DNA of 64,000 nt from Bacillus sp. 103mf (GCF_900116295.1 NZ_FPAF01000006.1:124001-188000); one strand, 5' to 3'; positions 34,551 to 44,707 are shown, counted from the first letter of the stretch. The notes: generated by a model not told the origin, from the sequence alone. Program-made: numbers and translations.

Positions 34551-35954
34551 TTATTTTTTACCATTTGTTCTGTTTGCAATTTCAATAGCACGGTCTGTTG
34601 CTTTCGCTGCATCATCTAATGCTTGTTTACTATCTGTTCCACCATACATTGCTTCTAGTGATTTTACAACCGCATCACGTGATTCAGGAAATACACTAAT
34701 TAATGCTCCTTGTGTCGCTGGTAATGCTTTTGTAGACTGAAGTTGATTAACTGTTACTTTCAACTGTGGATATTTCTCATATTGTTCTTTTACTAATGGT
34801 TCATTATACGCAGCTGGTGTAATAGCGAAATACCCTGTTTGTGTATGCCATTTCGCTTGTACATCTGGCTTAGTTAAATACTTCATGAAATCCCATGCGC
34901 CTTGTTGTGTCTCTTTTCCAACCATATTTGTCATCCATAATGATGCCCCGCCAATTACAACACCTTTTGAATCTACGCCATCTGGATGAGGAATATATGC
35001 AACACCTACATTAAATTTGGATGTATCAATGATATTACGAACACCAGCAGAAGAATCTAAATACATCGCCACTTGTCCAGATTGAAATGCTGCCCGCATA
35101 CCATCCCAATCGTTACCGTATTTTCCAAGTTCCCCACTTTTATTTAAGTTATTAAGCATTGTAAACACTTTTTGTCCTTCTTTACTATTAAATAATGCTT
35201 TTTCAGCCGAACCTTTACGGCCATTCTCATTGTCCACATACAAGCCGCCTTGCGTTGCCAATAATTCTTCAAAGAACCAACCATAGTTTAACATAGAGAA
35301 GCCGTATTGCTTAGTTGTATTCCCTTCTTTTATTGTCAATTTCTTCGCAGCTTCTTCTAGTTCCGAATATGTGCTAGGTGCTGTTTCAGGATCTAAACCT
35401 GCTTTCTTAAATGCATCCTTGTTATAGATTAATACAGGTGTAGATGAGTTAAATGGCATAGAATACATTTTGCCATTTACTGAATAATAGTTTGTAATAG
35501 CTTTTTCTAATTTCGATGTATCATACTTATCTTTGTCAATCCACTCTTGTACAGGCGTAATTTTTTTACTATCAATCATATATTTAGTTGTAATTTCACT
35601 GGATTGTACTACCGCTGGCACCTCTTTAGATGTAGCTGTACTACGGAATTTTGTTAATAATTCCTCGTATGTGCCTTCAAATTCAGGTTTAATTTCATAC
35701 TTATCTTGTGACTGATTATATTCTGCTGCAAGTGCATCTAATTTCTTTTGTAGATCTCCGCTCATTGCGTGCCAAAAACGTATAACAACTTTATTTCCAT
35801 TTTTTTCAACGTGTGCTGTTTCAGCTTTTTCTTGTGAAGAATTTTTAACTGAAGTTTGCGAACTTGAACATGCTGCTACTGACATTGCCATTGCCATTGC
35901 CACTGCTGTAAGTAATAAAGAGCCTTTTTTTACTAACTTCATGTTTTTATCCAC
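34551..35954 (-). CDS. ugpB: UgpB-like extracellular solute-binding lipoprotein
   Basis: 467 aa. Signal peptide with lipobox VAACSSS (Cys about 29), so a membrane-anchored lipoprotein. Family 1 solute-binding fold: VVIRFWHAMSGDLQKKLDAL (about 54-73), EGTYEELLTKFRST, and a Trp-rich ligand region (GAWDFMKYLT). The neighbour genes and the FWHAMSG motif fit the sn-glycerol-3-phosphate (Ugp) importer, although other sugars are possible. Last of four genes transcribed leftwards (C-A-E-B order). Confidence 0.88.
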   Translation of the reverse strand: MDKNMKLVKKGSLLLTAVAMAMAMSVAACSSSQTSVKNSSQEKAETAHVEKNGNKVVIRFWHAMSGDLQKKLDALAAEYNQSQDKYEIKPEFEGTYEELLTKFRSTATSKEVPAVVQSSEITTKYMIDSKKITPVQEWIDKDKYDTSKLEKAITNYYSVNGKMYSMPFNSSTPVLIYNKDAFKKAGLDPETAPSTYSELEEAAKKLTIKEGNTTKQYGFSMLNYGWFFEELLATQGGLYVDNENGRKGSAEKALFNSKEGQKVFTMLNNLNKSGELGKYGNDWDGMRAAFQSGQVAMYLDSSAGVRNIIDTSKFNVGVAYIPHPDGVDSKGVVIGGASLWMTNMVGKETQQGAWDFMKYLTKPDVQAKWHTQTGYFAITPAAYNEPLVKEQYEKYPQLKVTVNQLQSTKALPATQGALISVFPESRDAVVKSLEAMYGGTDSKQALDDAAKATDRAIEIANRTNGKK

Positions 35955-35974
35955 CTTTTCTCATTTTTTTAACA

Positions 35975-36793
35975 TTATTTAATCGCACCTTTTGTCAATC
36001 CTTGTTGTAATTGTTTTTGACCTAAAAATAACAATATCAATGTTGGAAGAATCACAATTGTAATGCCAGCCATAACACCTCCCCAATCATTTGCTACTTC
36101 TTGTGTCTGCAATTGTTTAATCCCAATTTGTACTGTACGAGCTGTTGCATCATTCGTTACGAGAAGTGGCCACAAATACATGTTCCAAGTTGTTAAAAAT
36201 CCGTACACCCCTAACGTAATAAAGCTCGTTTTACAATACGGAACGACTACTTTAAAAAGGAATCCAAAATGACCAACACCTTCAATTAATGACGCTTCCC
36301 GAAGCTCATGCGGAATTGTAAGGAAATGTTGTCTTAATAAGAAAATTCCAAAAGCCATTGCAAAAAATGGTACTGTTAATCCCATCAAAGTATTTGTCCA
36401 TCCAAATTGCTGAACCAATAAGAAATTTGGAATCATTGTTGCTTCCCATGGAATAAGCATCGTTGAGATAAATAAGAAAAAAATTGCATTCCTTCCTTTA
36501 AATCGTAAAAACACAAACGCGTATGCTGCTAAACTAGATACAATAAGTTGTCCGATCATAACAGTTGTTGAAACGATAAAACTATTTCTCAAATATAAAA
36601 GCAATGGTACTTTCTCAAAAATATGAACAAAATTATTAAAAGTGAAATTCGTTGGAAAAAGATGCCGCATTTGGATATCATCAGGTGTCATAAATCCGAT
36701 TGAAACTGCATATAGCACTGGAAAGAATACAAGTATTGCACTAAGAAAAAGTAATATGTATAACAATACTTTCCGTCTCCATGTGTAACTCAT
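35975..36793 (-). CDS. ugpE: UgpE-like ABC permease
   Basis: 272 aa, six membrane segments. The sugar-permease EAA motif is EASLIEGVGHFGFLFKVVVP (about 174-193). Carbohydrate uptake transporter-1 (MalG) branch. Overlaps the upstream UgpA-like gene by 4 bp and lies 20 bp before ugpB. Confidence 0.9.
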   Translation of the reverse strand: MSYTWRRKVLLYILLFLSAILVFFPVLYAVSIGFMTPDDIQMRHLFPTNFTFNNFVHIFEKVPLLLYLRNSFIVSTTVMIGQLIVSSLAAYAFVFLRFKGRNAIFFLFISTMLIPWEATMIPNFLLVQQFGWTNTLMGLTVPFFAMAFGIFLLRQHFLTIPHELREASLIEGVGHFGFLFKVVVPYCKTSFITLGVYGFLTTWNMYLWPLLVTNDATARTVQIGIKQLQTQEVANDWGGVMAGITIVILPTLILLFLGQKQLQQGLTKGAIK

Positions 36794-37722
36794 TGGTAAT
36801 GCACCTTTCTTTCCGCAAATTTAAACTGAAGTATTGTTGCAATAAAGATAAAAGTAAACAACACTATAGCTTGAGCGCTTGCCGTACCAAACTGGTAATT
36901 CACAAATGCTTCTTTATAAATTGAATAAACAATTAAATTCGTTGCATTGTTTGGACCACCCTTTGTTAAAATATCGATTTGTCCAAAGCTTTGAACTGCA
37001 TTGATAAGCGTAACAGTTGCTATAAAGAATAAAGTTGGTGATAACATGGGCAATGTCACTTTACGAAGCTTATAAAAGTAAGATGCACCATCAATTGATG
37101 CACTTTCATAAAGTGTCGTATCAATATTTTGCAAGCCTCCTAGAATTACTAAAAATGAAAAACCAATATTCATCCAAATAGTTGGAATAGATACCGAGAT
37201 TAATGCCCATTTTTGGCTTGTTAACCATTCAATTGTAGGTAGATGAAGAATGCCTAGTATATTATTAAATACACCAACACTTGGATGAAATAAAAATAAC
37301 CAAATCACCGCACTCGCGGCCACAGAAATTCCCATTGTGGAAGAAAAAAGTACACGGAAAACGCCAATCCCTCGTAACTTTTCATTCGCTAGCAATGCTA
37401 GAAATAAAGAAATGCATATGCTAGCCGGAACAGTATATAAAGTAAATAAACACGTCGATTTTATACTTTGATAAAAAGAAGGATCCGTTAATAAATATTG
37501 ATAGTTTTCTAGACCTACAAAGACACTTGCTTCACCCTGGGCGTTCGTTAAATGAAAACTATAAAATAGCGTTTTAATCAACGGGTAAAACAAAAATACC
37601 GAAAATAAAATAAGTGATGGAGCCAAAAATAGAAAAGCTATACGTAAATCTGATGTTCGGTTCCATACATTCAGTTTTCTTACACTTTGCTGCTTTGTTA
37701 AAGATTTCGTCGCATCTATCAT
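36790..37722 (-). CDS. ugpA: UgpA-like ABC permease
   Basis: 310 aa, six membrane segments, with a cytoplasmic N-terminus. EAA motif ESASIDGASYFYKLRKVTLP (about 206-225). MalF-branch sugar permease and partner of the UgpE-like protein. Overlaps both neighbours by 4 bp. Confidence 0.9.
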   Translation of the reverse strand: MIDATKSLTKQQSVRKLNVWNRTSDLRIAFLFLAPSLILFSVFLFYPLIKTLFYSFHLTNAQGEASVFVGLENYQYLLTDPSFYQSIKSTCLFTLYTVPASICISLFLALLANEKLRGIGVFRVLFSSTMGISVAASAVIWLFLFHPSVGVFNNILGILHLPTIEWLTSQKWALISVSIPTIWMNIGFSFLVILGGLQNIDTTLYESASIDGASYFYKLRKVTLPMLSPTLFFIATVTLINAVQSFGQIDILTKGGPNNATNLIVYSIYKEAFVNYQFGTASAQAIVLFTFIFIATILQFKFAERKVHYQ

Positions 37723-38810
37723 GTTATAGCCACCCCTTGCTCACTATATAACAATAATGATTTTAATGTAGATTGTTCAAAGAAGTGCAGCTTATCTACT
37801 TGAAACTGTACATGTACAATTTCATCTCGTTTACACTTCAATTGTCCGGTCACCTTAGCACGCCACATGTGATTGTCTACTAGAAAGTTAACAATTGATT
37901 CATTTCCTAATACTTCAACAGATTGTACAATAACAGGCTGCCCCTGCTCGCCAATACTAATATATTCGGGCCTTATACCGATACGTACATCTGTATGCTG
38001 CAATTGACTTACTAACGAATCTATAAGCGGAATACGTAAAGATCCTACATGAGCAGTATTTTGCGTCATATCAATTTGACAATTAGCAACATTCATAGAG
38101 GGAGAACCAATAAAAGTAGCAACAAACTCATTTTTTGGCTCGTTATATATATCAAGCGGTGTTCCTACTTGTTGGATTTCGCCATTATTTAATACCATCA
38201 TACGATCTCCCATCGTCATCGCTTCAATTTGATCATGTGTTACATAAATCATTGTAATGCCAAGACGCTGTTGAATATCTCGAATTTCCATGCGCATTTG
38301 TGCCCTCAGTTTTGCATCAAGGTTAGATAACGGTTCATCCATAAGACAGATCGGCGCTTGACTGACAATTGCCCGCGCGAGTGCTACACGCTGACGCTGT
38401 CCTCCTGATAATTCTCTCGGTTTCGCCTTTAAATATGAAGTTAATCCAATTAGTTCAGCCGCTTCAATTAAACGTTTTCTCTGTTCCGTTTTCTCTATTT
38501 TTCGTACCTTTAAACCAAATAAAATATTTTCTTCTACTGTAAGATGCGGATATAAAGCATAGTTTTGAAACACCATTGATAAGTGACGCTCTTTCGACTG
38601 CAAGTCATTTGAAACAATTTCATCGATTAAAAGATGGCCTGATGAAATATTTTCTAACCCAGCAATCATTCGAAGTAATGTACTTTTCCCACATCCTGAA
38701 GGGCCTACTAGAACAAAAAACTCTCCTTTTTGAATCTGAACAGAAACATCTTGTACTGCTTTTTGATTTGAGTTTTCATATGTTTTACATACGTTTCGCA
38801 AAGTAATCAT
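37719..38810 (-). CDS. ugpC: UgpC/MsmK-like ABC ATPase
   Basis: 363 aa from the ATG at 38810, preceded by AGAGAGGGTTATAAC. ATPase domain with Walker A GPSGCGKST, LSGGQRQRVALA, Walker B ICLMDEPLSNLDA and THDQIEA; then a TOBE domain (about 240-363, FIGSPSMN and GIRPEYI). First gene of the operon. Members of this group sometimes serve several sugar importers. Confidence 0.92.
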   Translation of the reverse strand: MITLRNVCKTYENSNQKAVQDVSVQIQKGEFFVLVGPSGCGKSTLLRMIAGLENISSGHLLIDEIVSNDLQSKERHLSMVFQNYALYPHLTVEENILFGLKVRKIEKTEQRKRLIEAAELIGLTSYLKAKPRELSGGQRQRVALARAIVSQAPICLMDEPLSNLDAKLRAQMRMEIRDIQQRLGITMIYVTHDQIEAMTMGDRMMVLNNGEIQQVGTPLDIYNEPKNEFVATFIGSPSMNVANCQIDMTQNTAHVGSLRIPLIDSLVSQLQHTDVRIGIRPEYISIGEQGQPVIVQSVEVLGNESIVNFLVDNHMWRAKVTGQLKCKRDEIVHVQFQVDKLHFFEQSTLKSLLLYSEQGVAIT

Positions 38811-38877
38811 GTTATAACCCTCTCTTATTCTCAAATATTAAAGAACGAAAAATCAGTCTATTCTCACAAAAATAAAT

Positions 38878-38981
38878 AACACCTACTTGCATATATAGGC
38901 CATCATTCACGCACAATACATAGACACCTTTTATGATCTCTTATTGATTGTGAATGGCACTATTCTATGCAAGCGGGTGTT
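38878..38981. repeat. Long imperfect inverted repeat
   Basis: Arms of about 39 nt: 38878-38917 (AACACCTACTTGCATATATA...) and 38943-38981 (...TCTATGCAAGCGGGTGTT) with a 25-nt loop. Lies between the divergent ugpC and MMPL genes. No T-run, so not a clear terminator. Confidence 0.75.
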
Positions 38982-39130
38982 CTCAAAGTATCTCTGCCCA
39001 TACATTCTCACAAGTATTATTTTTTTATCGAAGTTTGTTCCTTTTGATATTTTTACTATAACCTTTAATTATTAAGGGATTTTTAACCATATGTGAAGTT
39101 AAAGTAAAAATCTAAATTTTCGTAACATTC

Positions 39131-39152
39131 CGTTCATATTCCGTTCATATTC
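39131..39152 (+). promoter_or_regulatory. HssR-type operator of the MMPL gene
   Basis: Two perfect 11-bp direct repeats, CGTTCATATTC twice, ending 44 bp before the start codon. Matches the GTTCATATT-N2-GTTCATATT form known for HssR. Confidence 0.7.
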
Positions 39153-39196
39153 TTATTTTAAAATCTTCTTGAAGATAATAAGAGGAGGTTATAGAT

Positions 39197-41398
39197 GTGA
39201 TTCATAAACTTGCTCGCTTCATCAGTAGTCCAAAAGGTGCTAAAATCGTGTTAATCGCTTGGATTCTTGCTATTGGCGTTTTAAGTTTCATCGCACCATC
39301 AGCCAAAAAGTACGCAACAAGCAGTGGTGAAGGAAGCATACATGAGGATACGCCGTCTGCTGTAGCCCAAAAGATATTAGACGATCAATTTCCATCCAAA
39401 GATGGAGCAGTCGCCTTACTTGTTTTTCATGGAAAAGACGCAATCACTGAGGCCGAGCGCGCAAAAATTTCAGAAATTAGCAAATGGCTTTCCTCAGATG
39501 ATAAACCGAAAAATGTCGCAAGTGCCTTACCATTTCACCAACTCCCCAAAGCCACACAAGATAAAATGTTCTCCAAAGATAACACAACTATTCTGTTAAA
39601 TGTTGCCCTAACAAAAGATTTAGAATCAGATCAAATTTATGACACATTACAGCAAATCCGAAAACATGTAAAACAAATGGATATCGGAGACTTAAAGCTT
39701 GAGATTACAGGTCCAGCTGGAATTGCAGCGGATACAATTACGCTGTTCAAAAATGCTGACTTCGTATTAATGTTTGCAACAATAGGATTAATTCTCATTA
39801 TATTAATCATCATTTATCGCTCCCCATTGCTGGCTGTCATTCCCTTAATCATTGCCGGTATCGTATATCAAGTAGTCGATCGCATTTTAGGATTAGCAGG
39901 CCAAAATGGATGGTTCGTTGTCGAGAAACAAGCTCTTTCCATTATGATGATTCTACTCTTTGCAGTTTTGACGGATTATTGTTTATTCATCTTAGCTCGT
40001 TATAAAGAAGAGTTAAAAAAGGTGAATTCGAAGTACGATGCGATGCAAACCGCATTAACGCAAGTAATGGAACCTATTCTATTCAGCGGCGGAACAGTGC
40101 TGGTCGCGATGCTTACATTGTTCTTTGCTGTTTTTAAACCGTATCATCACTTTGCCCCAGTATTTTCAGTTGCCATGGTGTTCATTCTTCTTGGAGGCAT
40201 TACACTCATTCCAGCTCTATTTGCACTAGTAGGCCGAAAAGCATTTTGGCCGTTCATTCCAAAACTAGCTGAAAAAGAAGAGAAGCTGGGCGGCTTCTGG
40301 ACAAATGTAGGCACTTTTGTAAAGAAAAAACCTTCCATCACAGCAGTTATACTGTTCATTATGCTCATTCTTGCCTCGCTGAACGTTGGATCTATGAAAT
40401 ATTCATTTAATTTAATGAAGTCATTTCCGAATGACATTTCATCGCGGCAAGGTTTTGAAATTTTAGAGAAAAACTTTCCACCAGGACAACTAGCACCTGT
40501 AACTGTCATTTTAAAATCAGACAAGGAAATTGCATTAGACCAATCCTTTCTTGATAAATTAGCTTCATTATCAAACGCAATGAAAAAACTAGATGGGGTA
40601 AACACCGTCACACCGGAAATCACTTCCGCATTAGCGAATGCGAACTTGCCAAAAAATTTCTTATCGGAAGAAAAACATGCGATCAAACTGCAATTAACTT
40701 TACAAGCTAACCCTTACGACCAGGAAGCTTTAAATACAATCAATACACTCCGAGAAAACAGTAACAGTTTATTAACAAAGAGCGGCTTTGATTCCCAGCA
40801 ATATTCCTTACATTATAGCGGGCAAACCCCGCAGCAATTAGATGTGCTATCTTTAAACCAAAAAGATACAATCGTGACGTTCTCACTCATTTCCCTGTTC
40901 ATTCTCATTATGCTGACATACCAATCACGCTCGATCATTATCGCGTTAACAATGATGATCACAATGCTACTTTCTTATTCAGCAACGCTAGGGCTAGGTT
41001 GGATGATCTTTCATTATATTTTAGGTTACCACTCAATTAGTTATCGCCTACCTGTCTACACCTTTGTGTTTCTCATTGCATTAGGGGTCGACTATAATAT
41101 TATGCTCGTATCCCGAATCAAAGAAGAAGCGCAAAAATATGAATGGAAAGAAGCTGTAGCACGCGGGATTGCTTTAACGGGGGGCGTCATTTCATCAGCT
41201 GGTATTATACTCGCAGCTACATTCGGCGTACTCATTACACAACCACTTCAAGAACTCTTTCTGTTCGGTTTAACAATGACAATGGGGATTTTAATCGATA
41301 CATTTCTTGTTCGTGGTATGCTGCTCCCTTCAATTTTGATTTTTTTCAAACCAAGCCGTTCCAAGCATATTTCTTCACTTCCAACGGATTTAAAATAA
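39197..41398 (+). CDS. MMPL/YdfJ-type RND superfamily transporter
   Basis: 733 aa with 11-12 membrane segments in two halves; each half has one segment, a large outside loop and a five-to-six segment block. Proton-relay-type motifs are seen in LTDYCLFILARYKEELKK (about 273-290) and GVDYNIMLVSRIKEE (about 632-646), as in YdfJ/MmpL. It exports lipids or hydrophobic toxic compounds by proton motive force. Start annotated GTG at 39197 after AAGAGGAGGTTATAGAT. It has the same operator as hrtBA and the HsmA operon, so a role in haem or envelope stress is likely; substrate unknown. Confidence 0.88.
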   Translation: MIHKLARFISSPKGAKIVLIAWILAIGVLSFIAPSAKKYATSSGEGSIHEDTPSAVAQKILDDQFPSKDGAVALLVFHGKDAITEAERAKISEISKWLSSDDKPKNVASALPFHQLPKATQDKMFSKDNTTILLNVALTKDLESDQIYDTLQQIRKHVKQMDIGDLKLEITGPAGIAADTITLFKNADFVLMFATIGLILIILIIIYRSPLLAVIPLIIAGIVYQVVDRILGLAGQNGWFVVEKQALSIMMILLFAVLTDYCLFILARYKEELKKVNSKYDAMQTALTQVMEPILFSGGTVLVAMLTLFFAVFKPYHHFAPVFSVAMVFILLGGITLIPALFALVGRKAFWPFIPKLAEKEEKLGGFWTNVGTFVKKKPSITAVILFIMLILASLNVGSMKYSFNLMKSFPNDISSRQGFEILEKNFPPGQLAPVTVILKSDKEIALDQSFLDKLASLSNAMKKLDGVNTVTPEITSALANANLPKNFLSEEKHAIKLQLTLQANPYDQEALNTINTLRENSNSLLTKSGFDSQQYSLHYSGQTPQQLDVLSLNQKDTIVTFSLISLFILIMLTYQSRSIIIALTMMITMLLSYSATLGLGWMIFHYILGYHSISYRLPVYTFVFLIALGVDYNIMLVSRIKEEAQKYEWKEAVARGIALTGGVISSAGIILAATFGVLITQPLQELFLFGLTMTMGILIDTFLVRGMLLPSILIFFKPSRSKHISSLPTDLK

Positions 41399-41409
41399 TT
41401 GTTCAAAAT

Positions 41410-41446
41410 GAAAAGTGTGCGATCCAGCACACTTTTCGTTTTCTTT
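41410..41446 (+). terminator. MMPL gene terminator
   Basis: GAAAAGTGTGC GATCC AGCACACTTTTC then T-rich: 11-bp stem. Confidence 0.87.
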
Positions 41447-41587
41447 CCAATTATAATAACGTGTTCATAAACATTTCTTATTCTACAAAAGTAAAACCCC
41501 ATCAGTTTTTTCTTCCTCCCCATTGCTCTTCTTTATTTTTTCAAAATGTTAAGGGGAAGGATTACCATATATATCTATTTTAATTTT

Positions 41588-41745
41588 CCGACACATAAGC
41601 CGCTGCTATGCAGAATAAAACATGATCGCTACTTGCTTGCTCCATTTGTTTGAAACCTCGTATGTGGCAGGAGCAGTCCCTGACCGCTTCTATGCATGGC
41701 CAGATGCTCTCGTCTCCCTAAAAAAGAAGGAAGGTTTTAAGCCTT
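41588..41745 (-). repeat. Dispersed repeat family A, copy A8
   Basis: Full-length inverse copy (CCGCTGCTATGCAGAATAAA, CGTATGTGGCAGGAGCAGTC, CGCTTCTATGCATGGCCAGA, CTCGTCTCCC). Confidence 0.87.
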
Positions 41746-41795
41746 TTTTCATTTGTATTTATCTATAAACTATAGACTCGTCTTTTGTAATCTTC

Positions 41796-41817
41796 TGTTC
41801 ATATTCCGTTCATATTT
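41796..41817 (+). promoter_or_regulatory. HssR-type operator of hrtBA
   Basis: TGTTCATATTC CGTTCATATTT: 11-bp direct repeat ending 47 bp before the hrtB start. This is the form I know for the HssR site upstream of hrtAB in Staphylococcus and B. anthracis. Confidence 0.8.
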
Positions 41818-41864
41818 CCTCTTTATGATAAGAACATAGAACGAAACAAGGAGGAACGAGCCTA

Positions 41865-42929
41865 ATGTTTTTAGCACTTAAAGAATTAAAACAATCGAAA
41901 TTACGTTACGGATTAATCGGTACAATCATGATGTTATTATCATTTCTTGTACTTATCATATCAGGTCTAGCAAATGGTTTATCTCATGATAATGCCTCTT
42001 CTATTATCGAGATGAAAGCAAACAAATTTATATTATCAGATGATGCAGATGGTAAATTGCTACGCTCTCAAATTAAGAAAGAAGATGTAGATAAAGTATT
42101 AGCACAAGTTGATGCAAAAGATGCAGTTCCAATGCACATTAAAGTGTCAACATTTGAAAAAGAAGGAACTTCAAATAAAGTTGATGTTGCGATTTTCTCA
42201 AGTAAACAAGATTCATTCATTGCACCAAAAGTAATCGAAGGAAAAAATGGTACGTTAGCAGATAATGAAGTTGTCGCTGATGAATCAATTAAAGAAAAAG
42301 GAATTAAGCTTAACGATGTACTAGTAGATCCTATTTCTAAAAAAGCTTTCAAAGTTGTCGGATTCTCGCAAAATCAAATGTTTAGTCATACACCTGTTAT
42401 TCACATGAATGAAAATGTATGGGACGCTATTGCCTTGCCAAATCAAAAAGATTACAGTGTAATCGCTCTAAATACTGATAAGAAAATCGATAATGCAAAA
42501 GTTGTTGATAAAAAAGAAGTACTACAAAGTATTCCAGGTTATAAAGAAGAACAAGGAACATTAACGATGATTATTGCGTTCTTACTTGTCATTTCAGCAT
42601 TGTTAATTGGTGTTTTCTTCTATGTCATTACATTACAAAAAACACATCAATTAGGTGTATTAAAAGCAATCGGAACGAAAAACTCATATTTAGCAAATAC
42701 TTTAGTTGTACAATCTATATTCTTATCTGGCGTTGCTCTTATTATCGGCATTGGTTTAATCTTTGCGGTGGAGGCTATTTTACCAGCTAGTATGCCGTTC
42801 TTATTAACAACAACAACAATCCTGCAATACACAGGTATCTTTATCTTAATTAGTATATTCGGTACACTCATTTCTCTATATCAAGTATTAAAAGTAGATG
42901 CATTAGAAGCAATCGGAGGTGGCATGTAA
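41865..42929 (+). CDS. hrtB: HrtB-like haem exporter permease
   Basis: 354 aa with four membrane segments: one near the start (about 17-37) and three at the end (FtsX domain). The large outside domain lies between (about 45-225). It resembles HrtB by length, topology, position next to HrtA and the HssR-type operator. Start ATG after CAAGGAGGAACGAGCCTA. HrtAB expels or detoxifies excess haem in the membrane. Overlaps the ATPase gene by one base; here the permease comes first. Confidence 0.87.
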   Translation: MFLALKELKQSKLRYGLIGTIMMLLSFLVLIISGLANGLSHDNASSIIEMKANKFILSDDADGKLLRSQIKKEDVDKVLAQVDAKDAVPMHIKVSTFEKEGTSNKVDVAIFSSKQDSFIAPKVIEGKNGTLADNEVVADESIKEKGIKLNDVLVDPISKKAFKVVGFSQNQMFSHTPVIHMNENVWDAIALPNQKDYSVIALNTDKKIDNAKVVDKKEVLQSIPGYKEEQGTLTMIIAFLLVISALLIGVFFYVITLQKTHQLGVLKAIGTKNSYLANTLVVQSIFLSGVALIIGIGLIFAVEAILPASMPFLLTTTTILQYTGIFILISIFGTLISLYQVLKVDALEAIGGGM

Positions 42930-43642
42930 TGGTAACGGAAGTAAAATGGGATAACCCAGCGTCATTATTGAAGCTCGATCAAGTAAGCAAAGTATATGGC
43001 GAAGGAGAAACGGAAGTAACTGCCCTGCACCCTATTACGTTAGATATAAAAGAGGGCGAATTTATCGGTATTGTTGGCCCATCTGGTTCAGGAAAAAGTA
43101 CATTGCTTTCCATTGCAGGTGCACTTCTCTCTCCTTCAAAAGGAAACATTTATATTTCTGATCAAAACATAACAAGCTTATCAGAAAGGGAAATGACAGA
43201 TATTCGCTTACGAAAAATCGGATTTATATTTCAATTCGCAAATCTCGTACCTTTCTTAACGGTAAAAGAACAACTTCTGTATATCGCTAAGTTAAAGGGA
43301 GAAGATAAAAAAGAAGCTAGTAAGTTTGCGGAACAATTACTGAAAACATTTGGATTAGGACATCGAATGAATCATTATCCAAATCAACTTTCAGGCGGAG
43401 AAAAACAACGTGTAGCTATCGCTCGTGCGTTTATGAATGATCCAGACTTAATTTTAGCAGACGAACCGACTGCTAGCCTTGATTCAAAACGTGCAAGAGA
43501 AGTCGTTGAATTAATGAAACAAGAAGTAAAGAAAAATAAAAAAGCAGCGATTATGATTACACACGATGAAAAAATGCTTGATGTATGCGATCGAATTTTA
43601 ACACTTCGCGACGGAAAATTATTACGAGAAAACGAAGTGTAA
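42929..43642 (+). CDS. hrtA: HrtA-like haem exporter ATPase
   Basis: 237 aa. Walker [12 protein letters not shown] (about 50-60), Q-loop [10 protein letters not shown], signature [12 protein letters not shown], Walker [13 protein letters not shown] and H-loop ITHD. FtsX-permease-associated ATPase group. Second gene of hrtBA; it powers the HrtB-like permease. The ATG overlaps the hrtB stop (GCATGTAATGG). Confidence 0.9.
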   Translation: MVTEVKWDNPASLLKLDQVSKVYGEGETEVTALHPITLDIKEGEFIGIVGPSGSGKSTLLSIAGALLSPSKGNIYISDQNITSLSEREMTDIRLRKIGFIFQFANLVPFLTVKEQLLYIAKLKGEDKKEASKFAEQLLKTFGLGHRMNHYPNQLSGGEKQRVAIARAFMNDPDLILADEPTASLDSKRAREVVELMKQEVKKNKKAAIMITHDEKMLDVCDRILTLRDGKLLRENEV

Positions 43643-43655
43643 ACAACAGTAGTCT

Positions 43656-43707
43656 AAAAAAACTTTCTTATCCCTATTTACATAGGGAATAAGAAAGTTT
43701 TTTCTTT
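43656..43707 (+). terminator. hrtBA terminator
   Basis: AAAAAACTTTCTTATCCCTA, loop, complement, TTTTTTCTTT: about 18-bp stem. Confidence 0.95.
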
Positions 43708-43790
43708 ATTCACAAGTACCTCTTCATTTTTCGTTTACAACATAATACAATTTAAATATAATAATTACGCCAATTTCATATGTAATATTG

Positions 43791-43812
43791 CGTTCATATT
43801 CTATTCATAATT
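43791..43812 (+). promoter_or_regulatory. HssR-type operator of the hsmA operon
   Basis: CGTTCATATTC TATTCATAATT: first half perfect, second half with two changes. It ends 54 bp before the preferred GTG start, the same placement as at the MMPL and hrtB genes. Confidence 0.6.
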
Positions 43813-43866
43813 CCCATGTAACATGATTTATATAAGGAACATGACAGTTAGAAAGGAATGATGAAC

Positions 43867-44238
43867 GTGTTGGCATCTGCTATTACATGTATTACAGCTG
43901 CACTCATTTTTTATACAATTGGTGTATGGAGTGAAAAATTCCAAAAGACATTAAAACCTTGGCATGTCGTCATTTTTTGGCTCGGCCTCGTCTGTGATAC
44001 ACTCGGAACGACATTAATGGAAAAAATGGCAGAAGCAGGTTCCCTGTTCAGTTTCCACGGAATCACAGGTCTAGCAGCCATTTTACTCATGTTATTCCAT
44101 GCTGTTTGGGCAACAATTGTGTTAATCAAAAAAGATACAAAAATGATGACAACATTCCACAAGCTAAGTGTTATCGTCTGGTTCATTTGGCTGATCCCAT
44201 ATATTTCTGGTCTTATATACGGAATGACAAACCACTAA
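43867..44238 (+). CDS. hsmA: HsmA family membrane protein
   Basis: 123 aa from the GTG at 43867, nine bases after AAAGGA; in-frame ATGs at 43858 and 43861 are too close to the ribosome binding site. Four membrane segments with conserved His residues (PWHVVIFWLG, GITGLAAILLMLFHAVWAT, FHKLSVIVWFIW), as in TIGR03987/HsmA. In Clostridioides difficile, HsmA binds haem and protects against oxidative stress. The HssR-type operator and hrtBA next door support a haem role here. First gene of a three-gene operon. Confidence 0.8.
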   Translation: MLASAITCITAALIFYTIGVWSEKFQKTLKPWHVVIFWLGLVCDTLGTTLMEKMAEAGSLFSFHGITGLAAILLMLFHAVWATIVLIKKDTKMMTTFHKLSVIVWFIWLIPYISGLIYGMTNH

Positions 44239-44295
44239 TAATCGCAGCCTACTATCCAAAAATAAACATTGCTAATGCTACCTAGGAGGTATATG

Positions 44296-44694
44296 ATGAA
44301 AAAGTTATATAATGCAGCATTCACTTATTTAATTATTGGCCTATTATCAGGTGTATTCGCGAGAGAATATTCAAAAGCGCAAGGAATTCAAGGTACGACT
44401 TCGCTATACAAGTTGCACACACATGTGCTAGTTCTTGGATTTATATTCTTCTTACTTGCCTTAGCTCTATCGAAATTATTTGCAGTCCATGAGGCAAAAA
44501 GTTTTAACATGTGGTTCATCGTCTATAATTTAGGATTAGTTTTAACAGTTGGTTCAATGGCGACCCGCGGACTTCTTCAACTCAATGGAGCTGATTTTAA
44601 AGGATTAAGTCATATTGCTGGAATGTCTCATACGATCATTGGTATCGCTCTCGTTTGGTTTATGATTCTATTAAAAAAATCGTTTAAAGGATAA
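44296..44694 (+). CDS. DUF2871 membrane protein
   Basis: 132 aa from the ATG after CCTAGGAGGTATATG (the frame extends nine codons upstream). Four membrane segments with conserved His residues (LYKLHTHVLVLGF, GLSHIAGMSHTIIGIALV), as in DUF2871. The histidines look suited to bind haem or metal, but this is inference. It lies between HsmA and CcdC-like genes. Function unknown. Confidence 0.82.
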   Translation: MKKLYNAAFTYLIIGLLSGVFAREYSKAQGIQGTTSLYKLHTHVLVLGFIFFLLALALSKLFAVHEAKSFNMWFIVYNLGLVLTVGSMATRGLLQLNGADFKGLSHIAGMSHTIIGIALVWFMILLKKSFKG

Positions 44695-44707
44695 AAGGAG
44701 GTCAAAC

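Noticed and set aside
40147-40686. 179-codon open frame on the minus strand
   Set aside because: Antisense shadow of the MMPL gene.
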